DNA of 64,000 bases from Comamonas sp. JUb58. GTDB taxonomy: Bacteria > Pseudomonadota > Gammaproteobacteria > Burkholderiales > Burkholderiaceae_C. Shown here piece after piece: positions 55,402 through 63,499 of the stretch. Below the pieces are notes generated by a model. It worked only from the letters and a program-made list of their open reading frames with translations, did not search any database and was not told where the DNA came from. How positions within the stretch are numbered: position 1 is the first letter of the stretch; the number at the start of each line of letters is the position of its first letter. The position numbers were made by a program, and so were the translations under genes. Where the stretch lies: assembly GCF_004364775.1 (NCBI RefSeq), contig NZ_SOAL01000010.1, positions 124,001 through 188,000 of the forward strand, in the 5' to 3' direction.

Positions 55402-56778
55402 TCAGGACCGCTTGGCCAGGGTGATCAGCTGGTCGAGCAGCACCAGCGCTTCATCGATCTCGCTGCGGCTGATCATCAGCGACGGCGCGAAGGTGATCAC
55501 GTTCTTGTAGTAGCCGCCCACGTCCAGCACCAGGCCACGTTTTTGGCCCTGGTATTCGAGCTTGCCTTCCAGGCCCAGGTCGACCATCTTGTCGAGCAGC
55601 GCCTTGTTGGGGGTAAAGCCATCGGCCGTGCAGATCTCGGCACGCAGTGCCAGGCCCATGCCGTCCACATCGCCGATTTCCGGATGGCGCTTTTGCAGCT
55701 GTTGCAGGCCATCGAGGAAATAGGCACCCGACTCGCGCACCTGGCGGCCAAAGTCCATCTCGTGGGTCATCTTCATCACTTCCAGGCCCAGGGCCGTGCC
55801 CAGCGGGTTGGAGGCAAAGGTCGAGTGCGTCGAGCCTGGTGGGAACACCGTGGGGTTGATCAGCTCTTCACGGGCCCACAGGCCGGACAGTGCGTTCAGG
55901 CCATTGGTCAGCGCCTTGGCGAACACCAGCACATCGGGCTTGACGCCAAAGTTCTCCACCGACCACAGGGTGCCGGTGCGCCAGAAGCCCATCTGGATTT
56001 CATCGACCACCATCAGCACGCCATGGTCGTCCAGCACCTTCTTCAGGCCACGGAAGAAATTGGGCGGTGGCACCACATAACCACCGGTGCCCTGGATCGG
56101 CTCGACATAGAAAGCCGCGTACTCGCACTGCTGGGTCTTGGGGTCCCAGACGGCGTGGTATTCGTTCTCGAACTTGCGCGCAAACTCCTGCACGATGGAG
56201 TCCGCATACTCTTCCGAGGTCATGCCCTTGGGGCGGCGGAACGGATAAGGGAAAGGGATGAACTGTGCGCGGTCGCTGAAGTGGCCGAAGCGGCGGCGGT
56301 AGCGGTAGCTGGAGGTAATGCTCGATGCACCCAGGGTACGGCCGTGGTAGCCGCCTTCAAACGCAAACATCAGGCTTTTGCCATTGGTGGCATTGCGAAC
56401 CACCTTGAGCGAGTCTTCAATCGCCTGGGCGCCGCCCACGTTGAAGTGCACACGGCCGGGCATGCCCCATTTCTTCTCGGCATCCTGCGCGATGAACTTG
56501 GCCAGCTCGATCTTGGTAGGGTGCAGGTACTGGCTGGCGACCTGGGGCAGCTCGCGCAGCTGCTCGATCATCTTGTCTTCCAGGCGCTTGTTCTTGTAGC
56601 CGAAGTTGACGGCCGAGTACCACATCTGCAGATCCAGGTAGGGCGTGCCTTCCTGGTCAACCATGTAGCTGCCCTCGCAGCCGCTGAAGATCTTGGGGGG
56701 ATTGACGTAGTGAACGGTATCGCCAAAAGAGCAGTATTGGGCTTCGTCAGCCAGCAGTTGTTCGGTATTGAAAGTCAC
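55402..56778 (-). CDS. Class III PLP aminotransferase
   Basis: This 458-residue ornithine/lysine/omega-amino-acid type aminotransferase has YLDLQMWYSAVNFGYKNK, HFNVGGAQAIEDSLKVVRNAT, FEGGYHGRTLGASSIT, PLP Asp in VDEIQMGFWRTG and Schiff-base Lys in LVFAKALTNGLNA. The GTG at 56778 (VTFNTEQLLADEAQY) is the natural start; the upstream ATG would add 50 atypical residues. It is first in the minus-strand half-operon. An amine such as ornithine, lysine or a polyamine is a likely substrate. Confidence 0.88.
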   Translation of the reverse strand: MTFNTEQLLADEAQYCSFGDTVHYVNPPKIFSGCEGSYMVDQEGTPYLDLQMWYSAVNFGYKNKRLEDKMIEQLRELPQVASQYLHPTKIELAKFIAQDAEKKWGMPGRVHFNVGGAQAIEDSLKVVRNATNGKSLMFAFEGGYHGRTLGASSITSSYRYRRRFGHFSDRAQFIPFPYPFRRPKGMTSEEYADSIVQEFARKFENEYHAVWDPKTQQCEYAAFYVEPIQGTGGYVVPPPNFFRGLKKVLDDHGVLMVVDEIQMGFWRTGTLWSVENFGVKPDVLVFAKALTNGLNALSGLWAREELINPTVFPPGSTHSTFASNPLGTALGLEVMKMTHEMDFGRQVRESGAYFLDGLQQLQKRHPEIGDVDGMGLALRAEICTADGFTPNKALLDKMVDLGLEGKLEYQGQKRGLVLDVGGYYKNVITFAPSLMISRSEIDEALVLLDQLITLAKRS

Positions 56779-56835
56779 GGCGGAGGGCTCCAGTTTTGAG
56801 TGCCGCAAGTCTGGCCCTGCAATGTTGTGGCTCCG

Positions 56836-56852
56836 CCTACATTGTTTGTAGG
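56836..56852. promoter_or_regulatory. Inverted repeat in the gap between the class III aminotransferase and pssA
   Basis: CCTACA (56836-56841) and TGTAGG (56847-56852) with a 5-base spacer lie 58 bases before the aminotransferase start codon. The site could be an operator for that transcript. Nothing else stands out in the 210-base gap. Confidence 0.35.
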
Positions 56853-56988
56853 ATTGATGGAGATCTTGCCCGCTTGATGGAGCATGGCCGACGCCCGGTT
56901 TGGCGCTGGCGGATACAGCGTGTACCATGGTCAGCTACAGCGCAGCAGCACAGACGGCCCTTGCATTCGGGCTGTAGACATCACCTTC

Positions 56989-57612
56989 ATGAATAGTCCA
57001 CACAAACGTTTTTCGATGATTCGCGAGTTCCACCTCGCAGACTGGTTCACCCTGGGCAATGCCGTCTGCGGCGTCGGCGCGCTGTTCTCGGCGATGACCT
57101 TTCTGGAGACCTCGGACCGCCGGCACATCTACTTTGCCGCGGCGCTGGTGCTGGCCGCGCTGATCTTCGATATCTTTGATGGCCGCATTGCGCGCTGGCG
57201 GCAAAAATCATCGGCCATGGGCCGCGAGCTCGATTCGCTGGCCGATGTGATCTCCTTCGGTGTGGCGCCCGCCATCATTGCCTATGCCTGCGGCATGCAG
57301 GGAATGTGGGACCGCATTGTGCTGGGCTACTTTGTGGCCTGCGGCGTCTCGCGCCTGGCGCGCTACAACGTGACCGCCGAGGCGCTGTCCGATGGCGCAT
57401 CGGGCAAGGTCAAGTACTTTGAAGGCACACCCATCCCGACCTCGATCGTGCTGGTCGCCTTGCTGGCATTGGCCGCCGCGATGAATGCGGTGCGGGCTGA
57501 TCTGTGGTTTGGCAAGCTGCTGATCGGCGGCTTCACCCTGCACCCGCTGGTGCTGCTGTTTGCGGTGTCGGGCTCGCTGATGATCAGCCGCATCAAGATT
57601 CCCAAACTCTAA
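56989..57612 (+). CDS. pssA: CDP-diacylglycerol--serine O-phosphatidyltransferase
   Basis: PssA makes phosphatidylserine from CDP-diacylglycerol and serine, leading to phosphatidylethanolamine. The 207-residue membrane protein has the CDP-alcohol phosphotransferase motif as DGRIARWRQKSSAMGRELDSLAD. It has six or so helices. I chose the ATG at 56989; an in-frame ATG at 57016 is an alternative. It is divergent from the aminotransferase half-operon. Confidence 0.92.
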   Translation: MNSPHKRFSMIREFHLADWFTLGNAVCGVGALFSAMTFLETSDRRHIYFAAALVLAALIFDIFDGRIARWRQKSSAMGRELDSLADVISFGVAPAIIAYACGMQGMWDRIVLGYFVACGVSRLARYNVTAEALSDGASGKVKYFEGTPIPTSIVLVALLALAAAMNAVRADLWFGKLLIGGFTLHPLVLLFAVSGSLMISRIKIPKL

Positions 57613-57616
57613 GCGA

Positions 57617-57637
57617 GCTTGGGCGCAAGGCCCAAGC
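57617..57637. terminator. Hairpin between convergent pssA and the Nudix/MBL gene
   Basis: GCTTGGGC (57617-57624) pairs with GCCCAAGC (57630-57637) around a 5-base loop, four bases past the pssA stop and five bases before the end of the opposite gene. There is no T tract, so it may act as a weak two-way terminator or simple RNA end stem. Confidence 0.4.
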
Positions 57638-57642
57638 CACCC

Positions 57643-59340
57643 TCACATCCCGCGAATATGCTCCACATGCGCCAGCAGTGAGCGCTTGGCCACCGGCCAC
57701 AGACGCTCCGGCGTGTCGGCATAGGCAATCGCGACCCAATCCTCCGGTGTGCCATCAGGCGCTTGGGCCATGGCCTGGCGCACCTTGTCTTCGCGCGCCA
57801 TGCGGTGGGCATGCAGCTTGGCAATCACCTGCAGCGGCTGGGCCAGCGCATAGCCGTGGGCCGGCAGGATGAAGTCGATCTGGTCTTGCTCGCAGGCCTG
57901 GGCCAGCTTGGCGAGCGAGGCCAGGTAGAGGCGCATATTGCCGTCTGGTGGGTCCACCACGGTGGTGCTGCCGTTCAGGATATGGTCGCCGCTGAACAGC
58001 AGGCCGTCTTCCTGCAGCACCAGACAGACATGGTTGGCGGCATGGCCGGGGGTGTGCAGCACCCGCAGGCTGTGGCTGCGCGCCGGGTCGCTGGGGTGGG
58101 CCAGCTGCAGCACCTGGCCGTCCTGCAGTGCCTGGTCCGGCGTGAACTGGCTGCCCGCGCGGGCGGTGCAGGCAGACGCCAGCCCCCAGATCAGCGGCTT
58201 GCTGCGGCCCGACTGCGCGACCAACGCCTGCAGCGGCGCTGCGCCTGGGGAATGGTCGGCATGCGAATGGGTGCAGACGATGGCGCGGATATCGCCACCG
58301 GTGGCAGCCAGAATGCGCGCCAGGTGCGGGTCGTCCTGCAGCTGCGGCTTGGGGCCGGGGTCGACCACGATGTAGCCGGTCTCGGCATCACCGACCAGGT
58401 AGGTGTTGGTGCCCGGGCCGGTCATCGTGCCGCCGTTGTCGGCCGTCAGGCGCTGCACGTTCTTCAGCAGCGGCACCGGCTGTTCGCTCTGCCAGCCCAC
58501 GGTATGGTGCAGTTGGCCATCGGGGCAGACCAGGGCCAGCTCGCCGTAGGCGGTCTCGTGTTCCATAAAGCGGCGCACCTCGCCATCGACCATCGCGCCA
58601 CGCGGCATCGACTGCCAAAGCCATTGGCCAGGCTGCACCTGCTGCAGCGCCTGCAGCACATCGAGCAGCGCCTGCACCGTCGGGTAGGCCGCCAGGCGCT
58701 CCAGCGTGACCCGGGTGGGGAACATCACCGTCATCTGCCCGTCGGCTGCGCGCTGCAAGGCCTGGGCGGGGTGCACCCACAGCGCCTCGAACTGTTCCGT
58801 GTCATCGGTCACCGCTTCCTGCCCCTCAGGCATGCGCGCCACCAAAAAGGGCACATCAAAGCGGATCGGTATCTCTTGCGCCGCCGTCCAGCGTGCCAGC
58901 GGCCACAGCATATCGGCCGCCAGGGTCAGGCCCAGCGCGCCACACTGGGGCAGCAGCGGCTGGCTGCGGTCCATGCTGGCCACCTCGGCCTGGCTGGCCC
59001 AGCGGCCATCGGCATGGCGGGCCAGCAGCACGCCCATTTCCTCCATGCTTTCGCGGATGGCGGCCTGGGCATAGGTCAGCTCCTCGCTGGTCTGCGCCGT
59101 GCGGCGCGCCAGCAGGTCGTGGTGCAGGGCATCGCCGGCATCCACCGCGCCACCGGGAAAGACATAGTGCCCGGCGGCAAAGCGGGCCTTGTCGGAGCGG
59201 CGCGACATCAGCACCTCCAGCCGGGTGGCGCCTGGTCCCGCCTGGGGGTCAGGCGCATCGCGCAAAAACAGGGCCGTGGCGGCTGCGCGGGCCGGTACGG
59301 GCTCGCGTTGCACATGGAGTAGCTGGCTGGTACGGGTCAT
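57643..59340 (-). CDS. Nudix hydrolase fused to a metallo-beta-lactamase-fold hydrolase
   Basis: This 565-residue protein has an N-terminal Nudix domain (about 15-200; FPGGAVDAGD, then RESMEEMGV at 96-104, with a longer spacer inside the Nudix box, as in NUDT19-like members). A LACTB2-like MBL domain follows (about 300-500; metal motif THSHADHSPG near 357, SGDHILNGSTTV) and a C-terminal helical segment. The Nudix part would cleave a nucleotide or CoA pyrophosphate and the MBL part a thioester or RNA-type bond. The start is the ATG at 59340 (MTRTSQLLHV). It is divergent from dapF. Confidence 0.87.
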   Translation of the reverse strand: MTRTSQLLHVQREPVPARAAATALFLRDAPDPQAGPGATRLEVLMSRRSDKARFAAGHYVFPGGAVDAGDALHHDLLARRTAQTSEELTYAQAAIRESMEEMGVLLARHADGRWASQAEVASMDRSQPLLPQCGALGLTLAADMLWPLARWTAAQEIPIRFDVPFLVARMPEGQEAVTDDTEQFEALWVHPAQALQRAADGQMTVMFPTRVTLERLAAYPTVQALLDVLQALQQVQPGQWLWQSMPRGAMVDGEVRRFMEHETAYGELALVCPDGQLHHTVGWQSEQPVPLLKNVQRLTADNGGTMTGPGTNTYLVGDAETGYIVVDPGPKPQLQDDPHLARILAATGGDIRAIVCTHSHADHSPGAAPLQALVAQSGRSKPLIWGLASACTARAGSQFTPDQALQDGQVLQLAHPSDPARSHSLRVLHTPGHAANHVCLVLQEDGLLFSGDHILNGSTTVVDPPDGNMRLYLASLAKLAQACEQDQIDFILPAHGYALAQPLQVIAKLHAHRMAREDKVRQAMAQAPDGTPEDWVAIAYADTPERLWPVAKRSLLAHVEHIRGM

Positions 59341-59511
59341 AGGCCCATTATCAACACTTGCATGGCTGGGCCGTGTCACCCGCAGCGCGGGCGGGGCGTA
59401 CCGCCCCAGACTGTCCGCATCTGCAACCTCGGGGCGGGCTGCAAGTAACAGCTTCTTACGCGCTCTGTCCCCCAGCGCATCCGGCCGGGCCCAAAAAGCG
59501 ATAATGGGCGG

Positions 59512-60384
59512 ATGGACATCCGATTTACCAAGATGCAAGGCGCCGGCAATGATTTTGTCGTGCTCGACGAGACCGCTGGCCCCCTGGGTTTGCGTGCCGA
59601 CCAGTACCGCTTTCTGGCCGACCGCCATTTTGGCGTTGGTGCCGACCAGATCCTGACGGTACGGCCCTCACCCGCCCCAGGGATCGATTTTGAATACCTC
59701 ATCCACAACGCCGATGGCGGCGAGGTGGAGCAATGCGGCAATGGCGCGCGCTGTTTTGCACGTTTTGTGTACGACAAGGGCCTGACCGACAAGCAGGCGA
59801 TCCGGGTCCAGACCCAAAAAGGCGTGATCGCCCCCGAGCTGATGGCCGATGGCCGGGTCACCGTGAACATGGGCCAGCCCCGCCTGGTGCCGGAAGACGT
59901 CCCCTTCAACACCAGCGGCCTTACGCCAGTGGCTCAGCACCACACGCAGAAATGGCCGCTGGCCTTGCAGGTGCCGACCGACCCGAGCACCGTGTTCATC
60001 GTGCCGGTGTCCATGGGCAACCCGCATGCCGTCATGCTGGTCGATGATGTGGATAGCGCACCGGTCGAATCCCAAGGCCCCGTGCTGGAGTCGCATCCCC
60101 GCTTTCCCGAGCGCGTGAATGTCGGCTTTCTGCAGGTACAAACCGCGCAGCAGGTGCGGCTGCGGGTGTTCGAGCGCGGCACTGGCGAGACCCTGGCCTG
60201 CGGCACCGGCGCCTGCGCGGCCGTGGTGGCTGGCATCGAGCTGGGCCTGCTGCAAAGCCCGGTGGATGTGCAGACCCGGGGCGGCATGCTGACCATCGTC
60301 TGGAGCGGCCAGGCCACTGATCCAGTGATGATGACCGGCCCGGCCACGACCGTGTTCGAAGGGCAGATCAGCATTCCGGACTAG
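59512..60384 (+). CDS. dapF: Diaminopimelate epimerase
   Basis: DapF turns LL-diaminopimelate into meso-diaminopimelate for lysine and peptidoglycan. The 290-residue protein has the two catalytic Cys: one in [13 protein letters not shown] near residue 75 and one in [14 protein letters not shown] near 230, plus [16 protein letters not shown] at the start and VSMGNPHAV. It leads the dapF-DUF484-xerC unit found in many proteobacteria. Confidence 0.97.
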   Translation: MDIRFTKMQGAGNDFVVLDETAGPLGLRADQYRFLADRHFGVGADQILTVRPSPAPGIDFEYLIHNADGGEVEQCGNGARCFARFVYDKGLTDKQAIRVQTQKGVIAPELMADGRVTVNMGQPRLVPEDVPFNTSGLTPVAQHHTQKWPLALQVPTDPSTVFIVPVSMGNPHAVMLVDDVDSAPVESQGPVLESHPRFPERVNVGFLQVQTAQQVRLRVFERGTGETLACGTGACAAVVAGIELGLLQSPVDVQTRGGMLTIVWSGQATDPVMMTGPATTVFEGQISIPD

Positions 60385-60449
60385 GCACGGCGCAGCACCT
60401 TGCGGCTACCGATTGAGGAGACGGCGAACAGCCGATACGAGAGAGACCG

Positions 60450-61142
60450 ATGAGCGCAAACAACAACCAGGTTCCCCCCATTACCGAAGAAGACATCGCC
60501 GAGTTTCTGGTGCAGACACCGGATTTCTTCGAGCGCCAGGCCCAGGTGCTGACCGGCGTGCACATGGTCAGCCCTTACGGCAACCGCACCGTCAGCCTTC
60601 AGGAGCGCCAGGCCGAGATGCTGCGCGACAAGATCAAGGGCCTGGAGCACCGAATCATGGACATGATGCGCAACGGCAGCCAGAACCACCACACTATCGA
60701 CCGCATCCACCATTGGACCTGCGATGTCGTCAAGACCCGCAACCCGCTGCAGCTGCCCGAGGTGATTGCCGAGAGCCTGATGCAGCACTTCGAGGTGCCC
60801 CAGGTCGCGCTGCGGCTCTGGGATGTGGCCGAAACCTACCTGAACGAACCCTTCGCCCAGGGCGTGAGCGCCGATGCCCGCAGCTTTGCGAGCTCGCTCT
60901 CCACGCCCTACTGCGGCCCCAATGTCGGTGTCGAGCCGGCCGGCTGGCTGCCCGACAGCGCCCAGGTGCAGTCGGTGGTGCTGCTGCCGCTGCGCGACGG
61001 CGCCATCTTGGGTGACACCCCCGCCTGGGGCCTGCTGGTGCTGGGCTCGCCCGATCCGGCCCGCTTCCAGGCCGACATGGACACCGACCTGCTCGAGCGC
61101 ATTGGCGAGATTGCCGCCAGCGTGCTCTGCCGCCTGCGCTAG
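60450..61142 (+). CDS. DUF484 family protein
   Basis: This 230-residue protein is typical of DUF484, a GAF-like fold regularly located between dapF and xerC. It starts ITEEDIAEFLVQTPDFFERQAQ and contains VSLQERQAEMLRDKIKGLEHRI, with a long helix and then a GAF-like core (VQSVVLLPLRDG ... WGLLVLGSPDPARF). Its biochemical role is unknown. xerC starts 5 bases after its stop, so the two are probably cotranscribed. Confidence 0.9.
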   Translation: MSANNNQVPPITEEDIAEFLVQTPDFFERQAQVLTGVHMVSPYGNRTVSLQERQAEMLRDKIKGLEHRIMDMMRNGSQNHHTIDRIHHWTCDVVKTRNPLQLPEVIAESLMQHFEVPQVALRLWDVAETYLNEPFAQGVSADARSFASSLSTPYCGPNVGVEPAGWLPDSAQVQSVVLLPLRDGAILGDTPAWGLLVLGSPDPARFQADMDTDLLERIGEIAASVLCRLR

Positions 61143-61147
61143 GCCCT

Positions 61148-62077
61148 ATGGACACCGCCGCGCTCAGCGCCCCCATGCTCCAGTACCTGGAGCATGTGCG
61201 CGTGCAAAAGCGGCTGGCACCACGCACGCACACGCTCTACACGCTGGATTTGCAGCGCCTGTCGGCCATGGCGGCCGAGGCCCAGACCGAGGTGCTGCAG
61301 CTGGGCCCCCAGCACATCCGCCGCTTTGTTGCGCAGATGCATGCCGCAGGCCGCAGTGGCCGCGGCATTGCGCTGATCCTGAGTGGCTGGCGCGGCTTTT
61401 TTACCTGGGCCGGCCGCGAAGGCCTGGTCGAGCGCAACCCGGTGCAGGATGTGCGCGCCCCCAAATCCCCCAAGCCACTGCCCAAGGCCTTGTCGGTCGA
61501 CGATGCGGTGCGCTTTTCCGAAGCCAGCCATGCCCAGGGCGACCCCTGGGTGCAGACCCGCGACAGCGCCATGGTCGAGCTGCTCTATGGCAGCGGCCTG
61601 CGCGTGGGCGAGCTGGTGGGCCTGGATACCGCTGCCAGCGTGCAGGCGCTGGGCTGGATCGATATGGAAGCGGCCGAGGCCCATGTGCTGGGCAAGGGCA
61701 GCAAGCGCCGCGTGGTGCCGGTGGGCAAGGCGGCCCTGGTGGCCCTGCAGGCCTGGCTGACCGTGCGTGACCAGGTGGCGCCCTGCGATGCGGCCCTGTT
61801 CATCGGCGTGCGCGGCGCCCGCCTGTCGGCCGCCAGCGTCTGGCAACGCCTGCGCGAGCGCAGCCTCGTCGCCGGCATGACCACGCCGGTGCATCCGCAC
61901 ATGCTGCGCCATTCCTTTGCCAGCCATGTGCTGCAATCCAGCCAGGATTTGCGCGCCGTGCAGGAGCTGCTGGGCCATGCCAGCATCACCACCACCCAGG
62001 TCTACACCCGGCTGGATTTTCAGCACCTGGCCCAGGTCTACGACCAGGCCCATCCCCGTGCCCGCAAAAAGGACTGA
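61148..62077 (+). CDS. xerC: Tyrosine recombinase XerC
   Basis: XerC with XerD resolves chromosome dimers at dif. The 309-residue protein has an N-terminal SAM-like core-binding domain and the catalytic residues Arg in YGSGLRVGELV, Lys in VLGKGSKRR, His-Arg in HMLRHSFASH, His in LLGHASITTTQ and the nucleophile Tyr in VYTRLDFQHL. Its position after dapF and DUF484 marks it as the housekeeping XerC, not a phage integrase. Confidence 0.96.
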   Translation: MDTAALSAPMLQYLEHVRVQKRLAPRTHTLYTLDLQRLSAMAAEAQTEVLQLGPQHIRRFVAQMHAAGRSGRGIALILSGWRGFFTWAGREGLVERNPVQDVRAPKSPKPLPKALSVDDAVRFSEASHAQGDPWVQTRDSAMVELLYGSGLRVGELVGLDTAASVQALGWIDMEAAEAHVLGKGSKRRVVPVGKAALVALQAWLTVRDQVAPCDAALFIGVRGARLSAASVWQRLRERSLVAGMTTPVHPHMLRHSFASHVLQSSQDLRAVQELLGHASITTTQVYTRLDFQHLAQVYDQAHPRARKKD

Positions 62078-62096
62078 GTCCATCGCTCAAAAAGAC

Positions 62097-62130
62097 AAAA
62101 CGGCCACCGAAGTAGATCAGTGGCCGTTTT
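62097..62130. terminator. Bidirectional terminator shared by xerC and rnpB
   Basis: AAAACGGCCAC (62097-62107) pairs perfectly with GTGGCCGTTTT (62120-62130); T runs follow on both strands. It lies 20 bases past xerC (plus) and 15 bases past the 3' end of rnpB (minus). Confidence 0.85.
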
Positions 62131-62144
62131 CTCCATTATCAAAG

Positions 62145-62486
62145 TGTGAAGTCTGCCGATAAGCCGGATTCTGTGCACCTGGGTTGCCCCAGGCGTGACC
62201 GCCATTACTCTGGGCCGGGTGTCACCACCACGGCTCGACGCTACCTACCCGCCAACTCTGCGGAACCACATCAACGCTGGCCTACTTGGTATTGCTGCGC
62301 GTAGAGATTGCCCGTTTCACCCCGGGTGGTTTACCTTGCGGTACGCCCCCCGGACTCGTCTCTGTTGCTCTGATCCTCACCTCACGGTGGGCAGCCGTTA
62401 GCTGCTACGCTGTCCTGTGCAGTCCGGACGTTCCTCCAGTGCGGCCTTTCGGCACTAGCACCAGCGGCGGTCTGGCAGGCTTCACA
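62145..62486 (-). ncRNA. rnpB: RNase P RNA (M1-type, class A)
   Basis: On the minus strand the near-universal elements appear in order: GAGGAACGTCCGGAC (usual GAGGAAAGTCCGGAC) near the 5' end, GGTGAGGATCAGAGCAACAG, GTGAAACGGGCAATCTC, then AGTAGGCCAG and CAGAATCCGGCTTATCGG at the 3' end. Helix P1 closes between GTGAAGCCTGCC (from 62485) and GGCAGACTTCAC (to 62146) with one mismatch, fixing both ends to within a few bases. About 342 nt. It is the catalytic RNA that matures tRNA 5' ends. Confidence 0.93.
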
Positions 62487-62574
62487 GGCGTGATTATTCC
62501 ACCGAATGGCAGCCGCCCGCGCCAGCTGCGCAAAAACTGCATGCCGCTGCCGGGGTAAACCACATCTTGCCGCC

Positions 62575-63372
62575 CTATTCCGCCACCGCGCTGCTGAACT
62601 CGCGCCGGAACTGCTCGGGCGGCATGCCCGCTGCGCGCTGGAACATCGCGATAAAGGCCGAGGCCGTGCTGTAGCCCAGGTCAAAGGCGATCTCCTGCAC
62701 CGTCTGGCCCTGGCCCAGCGCATCCACCGCGCAGAGGTGGCGCAGGCGCTGGCGCCATTCGGCCAGGCCCATACCCAGCTCCTGGTGGCAGTGGCGCGCC
62801 AGGGTGCGCTCGGTCATGTGTACTGATGCCGCCCAATCGGCCATGGTGCGGCGGCTGCCGGGCTCGGCCTTGAGGGCATCGAGCACCGCCAGCAGCGCCT
62901 TGGACTGGGCCGATGGCAGAAAACTGTGCTCGGGCGGCGCCAGCCGCAGCTGGTCCACCATCACCTCGGCCAGACGCAGGTCTTCGGGCGTTGCGGGCCG
63001 GCGTATGTCGCGCTGGGCCAGATCGGCCAGGATGCTGCGCGCAATGGCGCTGATGCGGATGATGCAGGCATGCTGCGGCAGGCCCGTGCACAGCGCCGGC
63101 TGCACATAGAACGAGCGGTAGACCGCTGCCTGCGGCACATAGCAGTTGTGCTCCACCGCCGGCGGAATCCAGATGCCGTACTGCGGCGGCGCCACCAGGC
63201 TGCGCCCCTGGGTGACGATGGTCATCGTGCCATGCGATGTGTAGTTCAGATGCCCGGGCCGGTGGCTGTGCGCATCGGCAAAACTGCCGGCGGCAAACTC
63301 GTCATAGCGCACCAGATAGGGCGCCGTCTCGGCATCCACGTCGTAAATCTTCAGTGCCTGGCCTGTCGCCAT
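62575..63372 (-). CDS. AraC-family transcriptional regulator with cupin-like sensor
   Basis: This 265-residue protein has an N-terminal cupin-type ligand domain (FADAHSHRPGHLNYTSHG, IWIPPAVEHNCYV) and a C-terminal AraC/XylS double helix-turn-helix (TERTLARHCHQELGMG, then VQEIAFDLGYSTASAFIAMFQ and PEQFRRE). It is divergent from an EamA transporter gene with a 127-base gap and probably controls it, a frequent arrangement. The ligand is unknown. Confidence 0.9.
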   Translation of the reverse strand: MATGQALKIYDVDAETAPYLVRYDEFAAGSFADAHSHRPGHLNYTSHGTMTIVTQGRSLVAPPQYGIWIPPAVEHNCYVPQAAVYRSFYVQPALCTGLPQHACIIRISAIARSILADLAQRDIRRPATPEDLRLAEVMVDQLRLAPPEHSFLPSAQSKALLAVLDALKAEPGSRRTMADWAASVHMTERTLARHCHQELGMGLAEWRQRLRHLCAVDALGQGQTVQEIAFDLGYSTASAFIAMFQRAAGMPPEQFRREFSSAVAE

Positions 63373-63499
63373 CCTGGCCTCCTTGCCTGCCGCACCGCGC
63401 AATATGTCTGGCTTGGTGCTTTAAATGTCTGATTGCAGCTATAGGCTTTAAACCTGCCACAGCGATGATAGCAGCCAGATGTTTTTGAGTTCTTGAGCT

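Noticed and set aside
61148..62077. Tyrosine recombinase next to an RNA gene, suggesting an integrated element
   Set aside because: The gene is in the conserved dapF-DUF484-xerC order and the neighbouring RNA is rnpB with an intact terminator. No direct repeats or phage genes were seen.
62286..62558. Open frames across 62.2-62.7 kb that could be read as small proteins
   Set aside because: The region carries the conserved RNase P RNA elements and its closing P1 helix on the minus strand, which explain the sequence better.
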